Assembly: GCA_937960435.1 (NCBI GenBank)
Contig: CALGPN010000028.1
Span: forward strand, 62,001 to 126,000
Source of the DNA: an uncultured Desulfosoma sp.
GTDB taxonomy: Bacteria > Desulfobacterota > Syntrophobacteria > Syntrophobacterales > DSM-9756
Reading direction: 5' to 3'
DNA: 64,000 nt
In this document: positions 43,979 to 53,647 of the stretch, piece after piece
Layout: each line of letters opens with the position of its first letter
How positions within the stretch are numbered: position 1 is the first letter of the stretch
The notes under the pieces: generated by a model
What the model saw: only the letters and a program-made list of their open reading frames with translations
Databases searched by the model: none
What the model was told of the DNA's origin: nothing
Program-made: the position numbers and the translations under genes

Positions 43979-44445
43979 TTGCCCCGTTCCTGGTGCTTCG
44001 TCGTCAGAACTTCATAGGCCCATTGGATGTCCTGAAACTTCTCTTTGGCCAGCTGCTGAAACTCCTCACCGAGATGACTGACCTTGTCCGGGTGATATTT
44101 GGCGGCCATCCGGTGATAAGCCTTCTTGATCGTTTCCGGATCGGCCCCGGGTTCGACGCCGAGAATTTCGTAAGGATTCTTCGGCCTTTTCTCGGAGCTC
44201 CGGTGGCGGGACGCCTCCGCACCTTCCTTAGTGCCGGCTCCGGACGGGCCCCGTTGTCCCTCGGGTCTTTGGGATCCGGGTTTCGAGCCGCCCGAGGCGC
44301 CTTGGCGCAAGAAAAAGTAGTAGACCAACCCCAACAAAACCAGATCATCCATCCATCCGGGCCCAAAAAAATGGTCCGGGAGGATGTCGAAGGGCATAAG
44401 GAAATAAACAAGCCAAGCCAGCACAGGCCACAGTTTGGGGACCAT
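43975..44445 (-). CDS. Membrane-anchored DnaJ-domain protein
   Basis: 156-residue protein with two parts. The N-terminus (about 1-48) has two hydrophobic stretches around LMPFDILPDHFFGPGWMDDLVLL, a YkvA/DUF1232-like pattern. The C-terminus (about 90-155) is a J domain with NPYEILGVEPGAD and the Hsp70-stimulating HPD at 118-120. A low-complexity Gly/Ser/Glu linker joins them. It should recruit DnaK to the membrane. It lies six bases after bcsC and overlaps the Fe-S gene by four bases. Confidence 0.75.
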   Translation of the reverse strand: MVPKLWPVLAWLVYFLMPFDILPDHFFGPGWMDDLVLLGLVYYFFLRQGASGGSKPGSQRPEGQRGPSGAGTKEGAEASRHRSSEKRPKNPYEILGVEPGADPETIKKAYHRMAAKYHPDKVSHLGEEFQQLAKEKFQDIQWAYEVLTTKHQERGK

Positions 44446-44451
44446 AAAGAC

Positions 44452-47016
44452 CTACCAGGCTCTCGGCTCGAAGAAAGCGTCATATTGCGGGGTGACACGG
44501 CCCAGAGAGCCGTGCTTTTCAAAAAACCACGTCAGGCCCAACCCGACCGCCCATCGCGTGTAGTCCGACGATTTGTCCATGTCCACGTGGACCCCGAAAG
44601 CCCAATGCGGCGTGATGAGCCTGACGGCCTTAAAGGACCCGCTATAGCCCAGACCCGAAAAGCGATCCCCGGAATACTTACCTTCCCCGGTATTCCGGGG
44701 GTAGATGGGACTCGCTTCCGTTTCATAGGACAAATAACCCGCGGAAGCTTTCATGTCCAACCACCATGTGCCGCCCGGATCGGACCGATAACGGACGATG
44801 GGCCCCGTCATGAAAAAAAAGGAGGGACTGAAATAGCCCCCGTGGCCGTAGGTGTAAAAATCGGAATTCCGGTCGAAATGCGAAGCGGTCAAGAAACCTC
44901 CCAGCGAAGCGGTCCCGGACCGATAAGAGAAGCTCCGCCCCAAGGCGGCGTCACCCGTGAGGGAAAAGTTGCGCCACACGTTCTGCCCTCGGTATTGGTC
45001 GGCACCCACGCGGACGCTCAGCCACGAGCCGTTCGGCCGGGAGATGTCGCGGACGATGGATCCCCCGGTTTTAAGCACCCGGCCCCATGTGCGATTGGAG
45101 TAAGGGTCGCGCTGGCCGATCCAAGATAGGACGGTGTCTTCTACGGATTTTTGGTGAGCTTCGAAGCGCCATTGAGGGTTTTGGATCTCGAAAGAAAAAG
45201 TCGGCTGGGGATCCACCGGAGCTCCGAGGGGGCTGGACCCCACCGTCGCTCGAAAATCCCACGATCCCTCCTTGAAGACGCTCACGGAAGGGCTGACGAC
45301 CCATGCGGTGTCGATCCACCGGGAGACCTTCGGTTTTGGGGTATCCGTAAGGCCGAAAGAGCCCACAAACGGTCTCGAGCCGGGGTCTCCGCTGTCCAGG
45401 TGAAGGCCTTCCAACCTGAAGGCCCACAACGATTTCGGGGACCCCGGAAGGTAAACCGTCCACGGGGTTCTCAGGGTTCTTCTTCGGGATGTCCCCTCAT
45501 CACCGGAGCGGCTTTCATAGGAGGTCTGAAGAGTCGTCCACGGCCCGGCATCATTTTTTTCATCCTTCAGGGCCGAGGCGGCATGGAGCACTTTGCCGGT
45601 TCTCAAGTAGTGACGTCCCGCGGCCTCCCGGATGGACGGGTCTTCCGCACGGGCCATTTCTTCGGCTTTCGAAAAGGCCGTGCGAAAGTCGCCCGATTGT
45701 TCCAGGGAAAGGAGAAGGCCCTCCGCATCTTCGCCGGTGGGGTGGACGTCGTGGGCTTTTTCGAACGCTTCGGCGGCCTCCCGAGGTCGACGCTGTTCGA
45801 GGAAGATCCAGCCCAAGGACCGCCACGGTTCGCCGCTATGGGGCTTGACGGCCGCCGCTCGACGGTAAGCGGCTTCCGCTCTCGGGAGGTCTTTTTGGCT
45901 CCGGCGATAAGCGCCTTCTTCCATGTGCACGCGAAAGACCAGGTCGTGCCGGCCCTCGGGATAGGGCGGTTTCATGGCATCCAGGACCTGGGCCGCTTCT
46001 TGGAACTTCTTCTGGGCCATGAGAGCGTGAGCCAACCCGTAGGCACCGTCGTTTCGATCGGGATGAGCGTCCCGGTGGCGGACAAAAATTTCTTCCGCCT
46101 CCGAAAACCGCCCGGCGTGGTAACAAAACCAGCCGAGTTTGAGGAGGGCTTCGGGGTCCGAAGGGCTTTTTTCAAGAACCAACTTTGCGGTCTTTTCCGT
46201 TTCCGGAGACGTCTCGGGAAAATGCCGAAGCTGTCTTCGATAGGCTTCCGTTTCCAGGTCATCGATAGCCGCGAGATAGGAAGCCGGAAGGCCGGGACGC
46301 AAGCGTTCGGTATGAAGCAGTGAAATGACCTGTTCGGGGGAACTCAATTCCAGGAGTTCGTAAAAGACCCCGACGCGAAGACGATAGCGCGTGGGGATGC
46401 ACTCAAGGATCTTCTCATAGAGGCGCCGGGCTTCCTCGTTTCTCCCGCTTCGGCGCAGTGCCTTCGCCACTTCGAAAAAGGCTTCGGGAGCGATGCACCG
46501 GCGCAGAGCCCGTTCGTTTCGTTGCATGAACTGCGGCAAGGTTAAGGTGTCGGTGCTTTCGACGGCTCGCCGTGCGTCCCGCCTCAGGCGGTCTTCCCAC
46601 ACAGTCCTTTGATTCAAGGAAGAGGCTCGGCGGTATGCTGCAAGCCATCTTTGGGTATCCCGCGTTCGAAACCCTTGGTTCTCCAAGTCCTGGATCAACG
46701 CGGCCGCGATGTCCTTTTCCCCCTGACGGTCAAGACACAGAGCCTTGCCCCATTGGGCTTCCCCACGCACTTCAGACGTTCGGGCGACGCGCATCGCCTC
46801 TTCAAAGAGCTTTTGGGCTCTCTCGTAGCGTCCTTCCCTGAAGTGCCACCATGCGATTTCCAGGGAGGCTCGAGTGCGAACGTCTTCAGCTTTCCGCGAG
46901 GCATCGGAGGCATCGTTCGTTTGAGCGAAGGCTGCGAGCGTCGGGGGGGCCGCGCCGGTCCACGGGGGCGCGCTGAGCCAGAAAAAGAGAATCGCGACAA
47001 GAGCCATGGGCTTCAT
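44452..47016 (-). CDS. bcsC: Cellulose export protein BcsC-like (TPR plus outer-membrane barrel)
   Basis: 854-residue protein with a signal peptide (about 1-24), many TPR-like helical pairs through residue ~500 (for example PSDPEALLKLGWFCYHAGRF), and a C-terminal beta-barrel of about 320 residues ending FEPRAW, as in BcsC and AlgK/AlgE-type exporters. It should form the periplasmic scaffold and outer-membrane pore for cellulose. It is shorter than E. coli BcsC (~1150) because it has fewer TPRs; the small TPR gene upstream may supply more. ATG 47016 was chosen; GTG 47022 is two codons upstream. Confidence 0.85.
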   Translation of the reverse strand: MKPMALVAILFFWLSAPPWTGAAPPTLAAFAQTNDASDASRKAEDVRTRASLEIAWWHFREGRYERAQKLFEEAMRVARTSEVRGEAQWGKALCLDRQGEKDIAAALIQDLENQGFRTRDTQRWLAAYRRASSLNQRTVWEDRLRRDARRAVESTDTLTLPQFMQRNERALRRCIAPEAFFEVAKALRRSGRNEEARRLYEKILECIPTRYRLRVGVFYELLELSSPEQVISLLHTERLRPGLPASYLAAIDDLETEAYRRQLRHFPETSPETEKTAKLVLEKSPSDPEALLKLGWFCYHAGRFSEAEEIFVRHRDAHPDRNDGAYGLAHALMAQKKFQEAAQVLDAMKPPYPEGRHDLVFRVHMEEGAYRRSQKDLPRAEAAYRRAAAVKPHSGEPWRSLGWIFLEQRRPREAAEAFEKAHDVHPTGEDAEGLLLSLEQSGDFRTAFSKAEEMARAEDPSIREAAGRHYLRTGKVLHAASALKDEKNDAGPWTTLQTSYESRSGDEGTSRRRTLRTPWTVYLPGSPKSLWAFRLEGLHLDSGDPGSRPFVGSFGLTDTPKPKVSRWIDTAWVVSPSVSVFKEGSWDFRATVGSSPLGAPVDPQPTFSFEIQNPQWRFEAHQKSVEDTVLSWIGQRDPYSNRTWGRVLKTGGSIVRDISRPNGSWLSVRVGADQYRGQNVWRNFSLTGDAALGRSFSYRSGTASLGGFLTASHFDRNSDFYTYGHGGYFSPSFFFMTGPIVRYRSDPGGTWWLDMKASAGYLSYETEASPIYPRNTGEGKYSGDRFSGLGYSGSFKAVRLITPHWAFGVHVDMDKSSDYTRWAVGLGLTWFFEKHGSLGRVTPQYDAFFEPRAW

Positions 47017-47037
47017 AGGCACCCCATGAGCGAAATT

Positions 47038-47664
47038 TCAGGGAAGCAGGGGAAGATATTTTTCCGCGTCCTCGTAACGCTTGAGTGCCAAAAGCACTTC
47101 TACTAGAGCCGGGACTGTTTCCTTGGGGCGGATCCCTTGACTCACCAGTTCTTCCAGCAGCCGTGCCGCTTCGGGCAAACGATTCAGCCGGAGAAGAGCA
47201 TAGGCGGCCCCCAGGCGGGATTCTTCGGCGACGTCGGCGGGCGTCTCTTTTGGGGCCGACGCCTCAAAAAGCGCCAAGGCTTTTTCGTAGTCCCCCTGAT
47301 TGTAATACCCCCAAGCGATGGTCAGGCGGGTGCGGGGAATGTCCGACGGCGCCTTCTGCGCCGAAGGTTCGATCACGGCTTGATCCGAGACGGACCTTTG
47401 CCGAGAACCTGCGAGGGGTTCGGGGGGAAATGACAGTGCAGAGTAGCGGGGTTCGAGGAGCTGAGACTGGGCCGTTTTTTCCAGGGAAAGCAGACATGCC
47501 TGGTTGGATTCCTGCGCAACGGCCCGCCCGCCTTCGCGCCCCAAAGGGGCGGCTATCGTCCACAAAAGCAAACAGCCCAACACAACCGCCCTGATCTCCC
47601 GAAAGAACGAACAGGCAGGGTGAGGCTGTGAGGGAGCCATTCCATGAGGCGGGCGCTTCGTCAT
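47038..47664 (-). CDS. Secreted TPR protein of the cellulose operon
   Basis: 208-residue protein with a hydrophobic leader (about 24-45, likely a signal peptide or anchor) and three TPR-like helical pairs in the second half (LTIAWGYYNQGDYEKALALFE, AAYALLRLNRLPEAARLLEELV, VEVLLALKRYEDAEKYLPLLP). GGGAGGG precedes ATG 47664. Its place between bcsZ and the TPR-poor bcsC suggests it completes the periplasmic TPR scaffold. It could be a detached piece of a longer BcsC. Confidence 0.78.
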   Translation of the reverse strand: MTKRPPHGMAPSQPHPACSFFREIRAVVLGCLLLWTIAAPLGREGGRAVAQESNQACLLSLEKTAQSQLLEPRYSALSFPPEPLAGSRQRSVSDQAVIEPSAQKAPSDIPRTRLTIAWGYYNQGDYEKALALFEASAPKETPADVAEESRLGAAYALLRLNRLPEAARLLEELVSQGIRPKETVPALVEVLLALKRYEDAEKYLPLLP

Positions 47665-47682
47665 GATCGCGGACCCTCCCGG

Positions 47683-48732
47683 CTATGGTTTTTTGAAAGA
47701 AACATGACTCAGCAGATAAAGAGTGTTGGAGTAGTAGTCGTTCTTTTCCTGAACGAGCCTTGCCTGGGCTTGAGCTTCAAGCTTTCGGGCCGTTTCCTGC
47801 CGATTGAGCATTAAAGCGACCCGGGCCCACACGGCATAAAACCCTCCGGGAGCTTCATCCAGGGACACCGCCGGATTCGCTAGGTCTACCCACACCGGCA
47901 TCATCCCGGTTTTGTCGAACCAGTCCAGCACCGTCGTCCACGAGCGAAGAGCTTCGCGGTTTTCGACCCACGAGAGATACAAAAGGGTGCGTATCGCTTC
48001 GTAGCCGAACCGTGAACTTCTTTCCCGATCGACATCGATGCGGTCGTTGGCGACGATGACCCAGTCGGCGGGGACGTTCCAAGAGGTCCGGCGTGCCTTG
48101 TCCAGGAGTCTCAATCCCCCTTGGAAAACTCTCTCCCAGAGAGCATCGCCGTCATGCTGCTTGAACATCTCGATGGCCGGGTAGACGTAATACGATGGGT
48201 TGAGAATCATCCCTCGGTCGCTCACAAAGCCGTAATAGCCGGGGAGCAGGACGGGAAAGTCCCGGGTTTCCACCACCAGGTGGTTTTTGATGTCCTGAAC
48301 GAGACCCTGGGCGGCTGCATGGAATTCCGGATTCCGCCACCGTTCGTGAGCCTTAAGAAGAGCGAAGGCCACGAGGAGATCGCCGTCCGTGGCGTTATTG
48401 AAATCCAGCACGTCCCACGCGCCGTTGGGCCTTCGGCCCCAGGCCCAGGCGAGGAGCCGGTCTTTACCGCGCACCTGCAAATTGTTCTGGGTCCAAACCC
48501 AAATCTTCTGGAAAGAAGGCTGGTCGTCCGCCGCAAGGGCCAGGATCAAGCCGTAGCCTTGTCCTTCCGAATGGCTGATGTCTTTGTTGCCTCGATCGAT
48601 GACCCGGCCGTCGTGGCTCACGAACCGTTCTTTATAGATGTCCCAGGTCATGACGTCCGCCGCTTGAACCGTTTCTAGGCCGCCGAAACCGAAGAACAGC
48701 AGCCCCATGGCGAAACTAAGTATTTGACGCAC
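47683..48732 (-). CDS. bcsZ: Periplasmic endo-1,4-beta-glucanase BcsZ (GH8)
   Basis: 349-residue glycoside hydrolase family 8 enzyme that trims nascent cellulose in the periplasm. A signal peptide (about 1-24, VQAAD) is followed by the catalytic acid in ISHSEGQGYGLILAL and the catalytic base region DFNNATDGDLLVAFAL, and by LNPSYYVYPAI and DWVIVANDRIDVD. The start is GTG 48732 with GGAGG seven bases upstream. It overlaps the bcsB stop by 17 bases. Confidence 0.93.
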   Translation of the reverse strand: MRQILSFAMGLLFFGFGGLETVQAADVMTWDIYKERFVSHDGRVIDRGNKDISHSEGQGYGLILALAADDQPSFQKIWVWTQNNLQVRGKDRLLAWAWGRRPNGAWDVLDFNNATDGDLLVAFALLKAHERWRNPEFHAAAQGLVQDIKNHLVVETRDFPVLLPGYYGFVSDRGMILNPSYYVYPAIEMFKQHDGDALWERVFQGGLRLLDKARRTSWNVPADWVIVANDRIDVDRERSSRFGYEAIRTLLYLSWVENREALRSWTTVLDWFDKTGMMPVWVDLANPAVSLDEAPGGFYAVWARVALMLNRQETARKLEAQAQARLVQEKNDYYSNTLYLLSHVSFKKP

Positions 48733-50968
48733 GCAATCGCCTCCGACGGTATCGTTGCAAGATGCGGTAGACGAGGAAACTCAGGAGACCCAAAGCCACG
48801 AGCACTGTGATGAAAAAGGCCCACGGGTACGTGTAAACGAAAAAGTCCAGTTTGGTCAACGGTGTGAGGGATCCGACACGGTAGGACGGGCCGACCTGGA
48901 GGCTGTCCACCTGGGTTTTTCCGTCATCCCAGCGAAGGAAGGCCATATCGCCTCGGACCGCCCCCTGAGTGTCGAAGTTCCACAGGGCCTTGGCGGCCTT
49001 AGCGGCAACGGCCGTATCGTGCGCCGTCAGCACAAGGAGCGTCCGGTCGGAAGTGCCTGGGAGGCGGTATTCCATCAAGGCGGCCCGTTGTGTCGAGAGA
49101 CCTCCGGTTTGGTCCGTCTGCGCGAAACGGACCAGGGGAGCGGTCTGAGAAGTCTTGGAACGGGGCCATAGGCCGCGCAGCCATCGCGTCACCCACCACG
49201 TGCCTTGGGGGTCTTCTCCCCGGGGCGGCGAGACGACCGGGTAGGAGGCCTTGATCGTGTCGATGAGATGATACGGGGCCGGTGCTAAAAGGTCCTTGGG
49301 AATATTTTCCAAGGCCCCGACGGTGATGACGTCCGAGGCTGGGGTTCCTGCCCATGTGTCCCAGATCTGCACTTGGAAGGGCGGATAGCCGATTTTTTGG
49401 CTCATGAGGGCCAAAAGATTCACGGCTGTTTCCACGGAGGCGAAATCCTTTTGCGGCATAAAAAGAATCGTCTCCCGGGCGTCGGGAAACTTGGCGAAAG
49501 GATAGCCGTCTTTGAAAAACAGGGTGAGATCGGGCAGGGAAGCCCAATGGGAAATGTTAGGCACATAAAACGTCGAATCGTCAAAGACGGTCAGCAACAA
49601 GTGCCCGGTTTGTATGAGGGTACATTCCCCGGTGACCAAAGGCGTCAGGACTGCATGGAAAGCCAATTCGTTCTCCCCGGGTCTCAAAAGATAGGTGGGA
49701 AAACTGATCCGATAGGCTTCATATTGCCCGCCGTTTTTGTCCTTCAGAGGAATGGAGGAAAAAAACTTTCCATTGAGAAAGAGGCCCAGTACGGAATCTT
49801 CGCGCATTCCCGCACTGTAGGCCACATGGAGCGAGAGTGTGGCGTATTTATGGGGTTTGATCAAAATGTCCGAGGGCAATCGGAATCGCAGGATGGACGG
49901 TGCCGGTTTGTACCCTTGGAAAGTCACGGTGGAAAAACCCAAGTTCTGGAAAGTGTAGGTTTGATCCAATTGGAGCATGCCCGGGGCTTGATAGGGTTCC
50001 ACGGACGGTAGCCTGAGATCTTGAATCATGGTGGACGGCGTGTCCGGAAAGGGAAAGGAGAGGACGGTGAGGGTTTGCACCGCCTTCAGCACGGCGTCGG
50101 CGTCCGGGCCGCCGACGATGATCAGCGCGTGAGTCGGATCGCTGCCTAAAGGGATATCGGAACTCGGGTCGGCCGGCATATGGCGGACCTCCAGGTAAGG
50201 CTTGGGGGTTTTCGGGGCGTTTCCGCCTAAGATTTTATGCAGAAACGCCTCGGAACCGATCAAGAGATTATCCCGTCCCGGCATCAGTCGATCGGAGACA
50301 CTGAATTCCACCGGTCGATAAGCGAAGCGCAACGCCGCGGCCGATGCCGCCAGCACGGCCCGCATCGTGTCGTCACGGGACGGCGACTCCACGACCACAT
50401 GGATTTTTTCGGGAAGAGGGATTTTGGGGTCAAAGACCATGTCCGGCAAGGCGCTCAAGCGAAGCGGCAAAGGCTTGAGGGATATGGTCCAGTCCACAAA
50501 GGCCTCGTCCAGTTTGAGGGTCGTCCACAGTTCCGGAGCTGTCGGGTCTTCGCAGTCCAAGACATAATGTTGGGTGACCTTGAAAGAGAGGTCGTTATAT
50601 CCGGGTTTCAGAAGCTGTGCCGGAAGCCGGACGGACACTTTCCCTTCCGGAGATAAGGGATCGAGAACGATCTGCGCCAGAGGGTGTTGGTTCAGTTCCA
50701 CGGTCAAACGTGAATTCTGGCGAAGGAGGGCCGTGGAATTCACATAGGCAAAAGTCAATACGGCGTCGTGGACGTTCCATCTTGCGGGCACGGGCAAACT
50801 CACATCAAACCCGCTAGAGGCCCCTTGCATTTTGTAGGTCGTCACAGGAACCAGGTTCGGCAAAGGGATCCTCAGCTTGGAAGGCTCACCTCCTTGGGCG
50901 GCCCACACCACTCCCGCAAGGATCTGCCAAAGAAGGGCGCCGACGAAAATCTCGGCCGCGCGCTTCAC
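48716..50968 (-). CDS. bcsB: Cellulose synthase regulatory subunit BcsB
   Basis: 750-residue membrane-anchored periplasmic subunit that guides the nascent chain out of BcsA. A signal peptide (about 1-24) is followed by the repeated carbohydrate-binding and flavodoxin-like domains (for example SLPVPARWNVHDAVLTFAYVNS, HYVLDCEDPTAPELW) and one C-terminal membrane helix (about 710-732) before the basic tail RYRRRRLR. GTG 50968 overlaps the bcsA stop (GTGA) and has GAGG five bases upstream; an upstream ATG at 51004 in frame is less likely. Confidence 0.92.
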   Translation of the reverse strand: MKRAAEIFVGALLWQILAGVVWAAQGGEPSKLRIPLPNLVPVTTYKMQGASSGFDVSLPVPARWNVHDAVLTFAYVNSTALLRQNSRLTVELNQHPLAQIVLDPLSPEGKVSVRLPAQLLKPGYNDLSFKVTQHYVLDCEDPTAPELWTTLKLDEAFVDWTISLKPLPLRLSALPDMVFDPKIPLPEKIHVVVESPSRDDTMRAVLAASAAALRFAYRPVEFSVSDRLMPGRDNLLIGSEAFLHKILGGNAPKTPKPYLEVRHMPADPSSDIPLGSDPTHALIIVGGPDADAVLKAVQTLTVLSFPFPDTPSTMIQDLRLPSVEPYQAPGMLQLDQTYTFQNLGFSTVTFQGYKPAPSILRFRLPSDILIKPHKYATLSLHVAYSAGMREDSVLGLFLNGKFFSSIPLKDKNGGQYEAYRISFPTYLLRPGENELAFHAVLTPLVTGECTLIQTGHLLLTVFDDSTFYVPNISHWASLPDLTLFFKDGYPFAKFPDARETILFMPQKDFASVETAVNLLALMSQKIGYPPFQVQIWDTWAGTPASDVITVGALENIPKDLLAPAPYHLIDTIKASYPVVSPPRGEDPQGTWWVTRWLRGLWPRSKTSQTAPLVRFAQTDQTGGLSTQRAALMEYRLPGTSDRTLLVLTAHDTAVAAKAAKALWNFDTQGAVRGDMAFLRWDDGKTQVDSLQVGPSYRVGSLTPLTKLDFFVYTYPWAFFITVLVALGLLSFLVYRILQRYRRRRLRASNT

Positions 50969-53322
50969 AACGCCTCGCTGTGCTTTTTGACTCGTCGCAT
51001 CCATAGGGTCGCCGCCATCCTCCTTGTCTTAGCCGTCAACAGGCCGAGGAGCCCTGCGAAGCTCCGGAAGGACTTTTGAACGCCGGTTTTCAACAAAAAA
51101 CCATACCCACGCCATAACGCCATATAGTCCTGCGGTCTCGACTCCCACAAGCGCCGCCACCGTTCACTGTCGCCGTAGATGAAGCCCACCACATGGGCAA
51201 ACTTCTCGGGCGCATCCAAAACCCATTGGCACCCCACATGAGCCCCAGCCGTCGGTTCGCTTTCAACCCTTTCGATCCGAAGAACTTTGACCTCTAAACG
51301 ATAAGGTCTTCGGGTGCTGTCCTGTGCCTGGAGGATCAAGCGATCGCCTTGGTGGATCCACGGGACATGTTCGTGGGCAATCCACAGCCCGGCTCCCCCT
51401 AAAGACAGATCTCGAACCTGGACGGGCAAAGTCCGGCCGTCTTGAAGAAGCCCATCGGCCGGTTCGAGAATGGTCACTCGGTGATGGCGCCGCCACTGAT
51501 GCATTTCCCACACCGCTCCGAGGCACAGGAGAATGATGCCCAAATTATAAAGATTCCAAAATAAACAAATGGCGATGACGTCCCGCTCCATCGGGTAGCC
51601 TGTCCAGCGTTGGGCGGCGGCTGCTGTCCCCAGAAGCGCGAGAGCCAGCATGACGAAAAATGGGTAGGCCAAAGGGCTGAGAAAATCCGTGCTGAGGCTA
51701 CGACCCTTCGGGGTGACTTTGAAGTGAGGGGATCTCGGGTTTTTGAGCGTGGAAAAAATCGCCGGTAACAGGTAAAGGCTTTGGACCGTTTCGAAAAATT
51801 CGGAAAAGAGGGTGTGACGTACCGTTCCGTAGAGATAATGGGCGACCAGCGTGGAGCCCAGAAGATGGGGAAGGGCGTAGGCCAGGACTTGGACGACGGA
51901 GGCGTTATAGACCCTCAGACCGAAGAACAGATAGGCCAGCGGCGCCAGAAAGAAAACGATGCGGGCCAGACCGAAAAGCCAAAACAAACACGAATTCAAG
52001 TAGCACAGTTTTTGGCTGAGGTTCAGTCCCTTGGCGAAGAGGGGATTTTTCAAAAGGAGGATCTGGATCATGCCCTGAGCCCAACGGGTCCGCTGGAGGA
52101 TAAAATCGTCAAAGGTCTCCGGGGACAGACCGCACACCATGGGGCGGCTCACATAGACGCTCCGATACCCCCGTTTGTGGAGTTCCAGAGCGGTTTCCGC
52201 GTCTTCGGTGATGGTTTCCCCTTTAATGCCACCGATCTCCATGAGGCATGAGCGGCGCAGAAGGGCGGCGGACCCGCAGAAGAACGAAGCGTTCCAAAAA
52301 TCCAGGCCTAGGTGGACCCGCCGATAAAACATTTCGTTTTCCGCGGGGAAGACCCTGTGCACACCGAGATTTTTTTCCACAGGACTCGGATTGATGAAAA
52401 AGTGGGGTGTCTGGACGAGAAACACTTTGCCGTCTTGGAGGAAGTAGGGGACGGTCCGTCTGAGAAAATCGCGGGTCGGCACATGGTCGCAATCGAGGAC
52501 CAGGATCAGGTCGCTGCAGGTTTCGCGGATCCCCACGTTGAGACATGTGAAGCCGGCGGGCTTGCCCTGAGCACCCACGGAACACAGACACTGCAAGCCG
52601 TTGTTGATGTTGCCGGCTTTGGCCCCGACATTTTCCTCCCGCGTCATGTAATGAACGCCGATTTCCTCGGCCAATTTTTTCAGTCGCTCATGCCTGTCTT
52701 GAGCCGCCCGGGCGATGTCGGGGTCGGGGTTGTTTCTGCGCGCCAGAGTGCCGCCGTCGTCGAGGATATAGACGTTGAACTTCTCTCGAGGATAGTCCAG
52801 CAAAGTGCAGGCGACGGCCGTGGTGCGCACGATTTCTTCCGGCTCGTTGTAGGTCGGGATCAAAATGTCGACCGTCGGATATAAGGACGTGTCTTCCGGG
52901 AGGGGCGGAGGGCCGTCCCTTTCCAGCGGCCAGATATTCACATACAGCCCCAAAAGATGGATGGTGATGCCGTAAGTTTCGGCACCGTAGAGCAGAAGCA
53001 TCCCTATGCAGTCCCACGGTCCGGTGTAGCTCAGTGTTTCGAAGGTGCGAAACATCCAATAGCGAAGGGAAAGAAATGCGCCCAAAAGCAAAATGAAAAC
53101 CCTGGCGGGAGCGCTACGCGGGTTTTGGTGAACGGCTAGCGAGAGAACGGCGAGCAAACCCCAGCCCACGAGAATTTGATCCCTGAGTTCCAGGTAGATT
53201 GTGGCGCAATAGGCCAGATAGGCCCATAAGATCGCCACCCCGGCCCACGCCGTAATCCGTTGGAACGTTTCAGTGTTATTAAGTTCCTGGGACACGCCCA
53301 ACCCCACTTCCACTCCCTTCAT
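50965..53322 (-). CDS. bcsA: Cellulose synthase catalytic subunit BcsA with PilZ domain
   Basis: 785-residue GT2 glycosyltransferase making beta-1,4-glucan from UDP-glucose. About eight membrane helices surround the catalytic core with DDGG (188-191), DCDH (277-280), TED (372-374) and QRTRW (410-414). The C-terminal PilZ domain keeps both c-di-GMP motifs, RRHHR at 611-615 and DLSLGG at 638-643, so synthesis should be switched on by c-di-GMP. ATG 53322 has a poor ribosome site. It heads the bcsA-B-Z-TPR-C operon; no bcsD, bcsE, bcsG or bcsQ is present. Confidence 0.95.
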   Translation of the reverse strand: MKGVEVGLGVSQELNNTETFQRITAWAGVAILWAYLAYCATIYLELRDQILVGWGLLAVLSLAVHQNPRSAPARVFILLLGAFLSLRYWMFRTFETLSYTGPWDCIGMLLLYGAETYGITIHLLGLYVNIWPLERDGPPPLPEDTSLYPTVDILIPTYNEPEEIVRTTAVACTLLDYPREKFNVYILDDGGTLARRNNPDPDIARAAQDRHERLKKLAEEIGVHYMTREENVGAKAGNINNGLQCLCSVGAQGKPAGFTCLNVGIRETCSDLILVLDCDHVPTRDFLRRTVPYFLQDGKVFLVQTPHFFINPSPVEKNLGVHRVFPAENEMFYRRVHLGLDFWNASFFCGSAALLRRSCLMEIGGIKGETITEDAETALELHKRGYRSVYVSRPMVCGLSPETFDDFILQRTRWAQGMIQILLLKNPLFAKGLNLSQKLCYLNSCLFWLFGLARIVFFLAPLAYLFFGLRVYNASVVQVLAYALPHLLGSTLVAHYLYGTVRHTLFSEFFETVQSLYLLPAIFSTLKNPRSPHFKVTPKGRSLSTDFLSPLAYPFFVMLALALLGTAAAAQRWTGYPMERDVIAICLFWNLYNLGIILLCLGAVWEMHQWRRHHRVTILEPADGLLQDGRTLPVQVRDLSLGGAGLWIAHEHVPWIHQGDRLILQAQDSTRRPYRLEVKVLRIERVESEPTAGAHVGCQWVLDAPEKFAHVVGFIYGDSERWRRLWESRPQDYMALWRGYGFLLKTGVQKSFRSFAGLLGLLTAKTRRMAATLWMRRVKKHSEAL

Positions 53323-53647
53323 TCCATTGTTCAAAAAACGATCTCGCCCCCCGCATGGGCACCTGTGTCGTCCACAAAATGACCGCCCGACCACAGGAGT
53401 TTCACGAACGGCGACGCGGCCGTCCTTTCCTCCAGGATTTCGTCAGAAAAAACACAAAACTTGAAAACAATTCGGAGGGCCACAGTTCGGGGCCGACGAA
53501 AGGAGACAATGGCGAAAACCTGGGCGTGCGTTTTTTAGCAGAAACGATAATCAATTCAAGCAAAATGATATTGGTGGGTAGGAAAGCGAAACCTCGGCAT
53601 TGGTCATGCCGTGGTCGGGGATTGACCTGTCGAAGCCTATAGGGAGG
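53323..53647. other. Intergenic region between bcsA and the oxidoreductase beta gene
   Basis: About 325 bases. Next to the beta-subunit stop, CGGCAT/ATGCCG (53595-53611) form a small stem followed on the minus strand by a T-rich stretch, a weak candidate terminator for the oxidoreductase operon. The rest would hold the bcsA promoter and leader; I saw no recognisable c-di-GMP riboswitch and no confident promoter. Confidence 0.45.

Noticed and set aside
45151-46323. 390-codon open frame opposite bcsC
   Set aside because: Antisense shadow of the TPR/barrel coding sequence.
53355-53642. 95-codon frame upstream of bcsA on the plus strand
   Set aside because: No ribosome site, no similarity, and the codon use looks like noise.
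53561-53647. Possible c-di-GMP riboswitch upstream of bcsA
   Set aside because: A hairpin is present but the GEMM conserved core is absent; it also lies nearer the end of the neighbouring operon.
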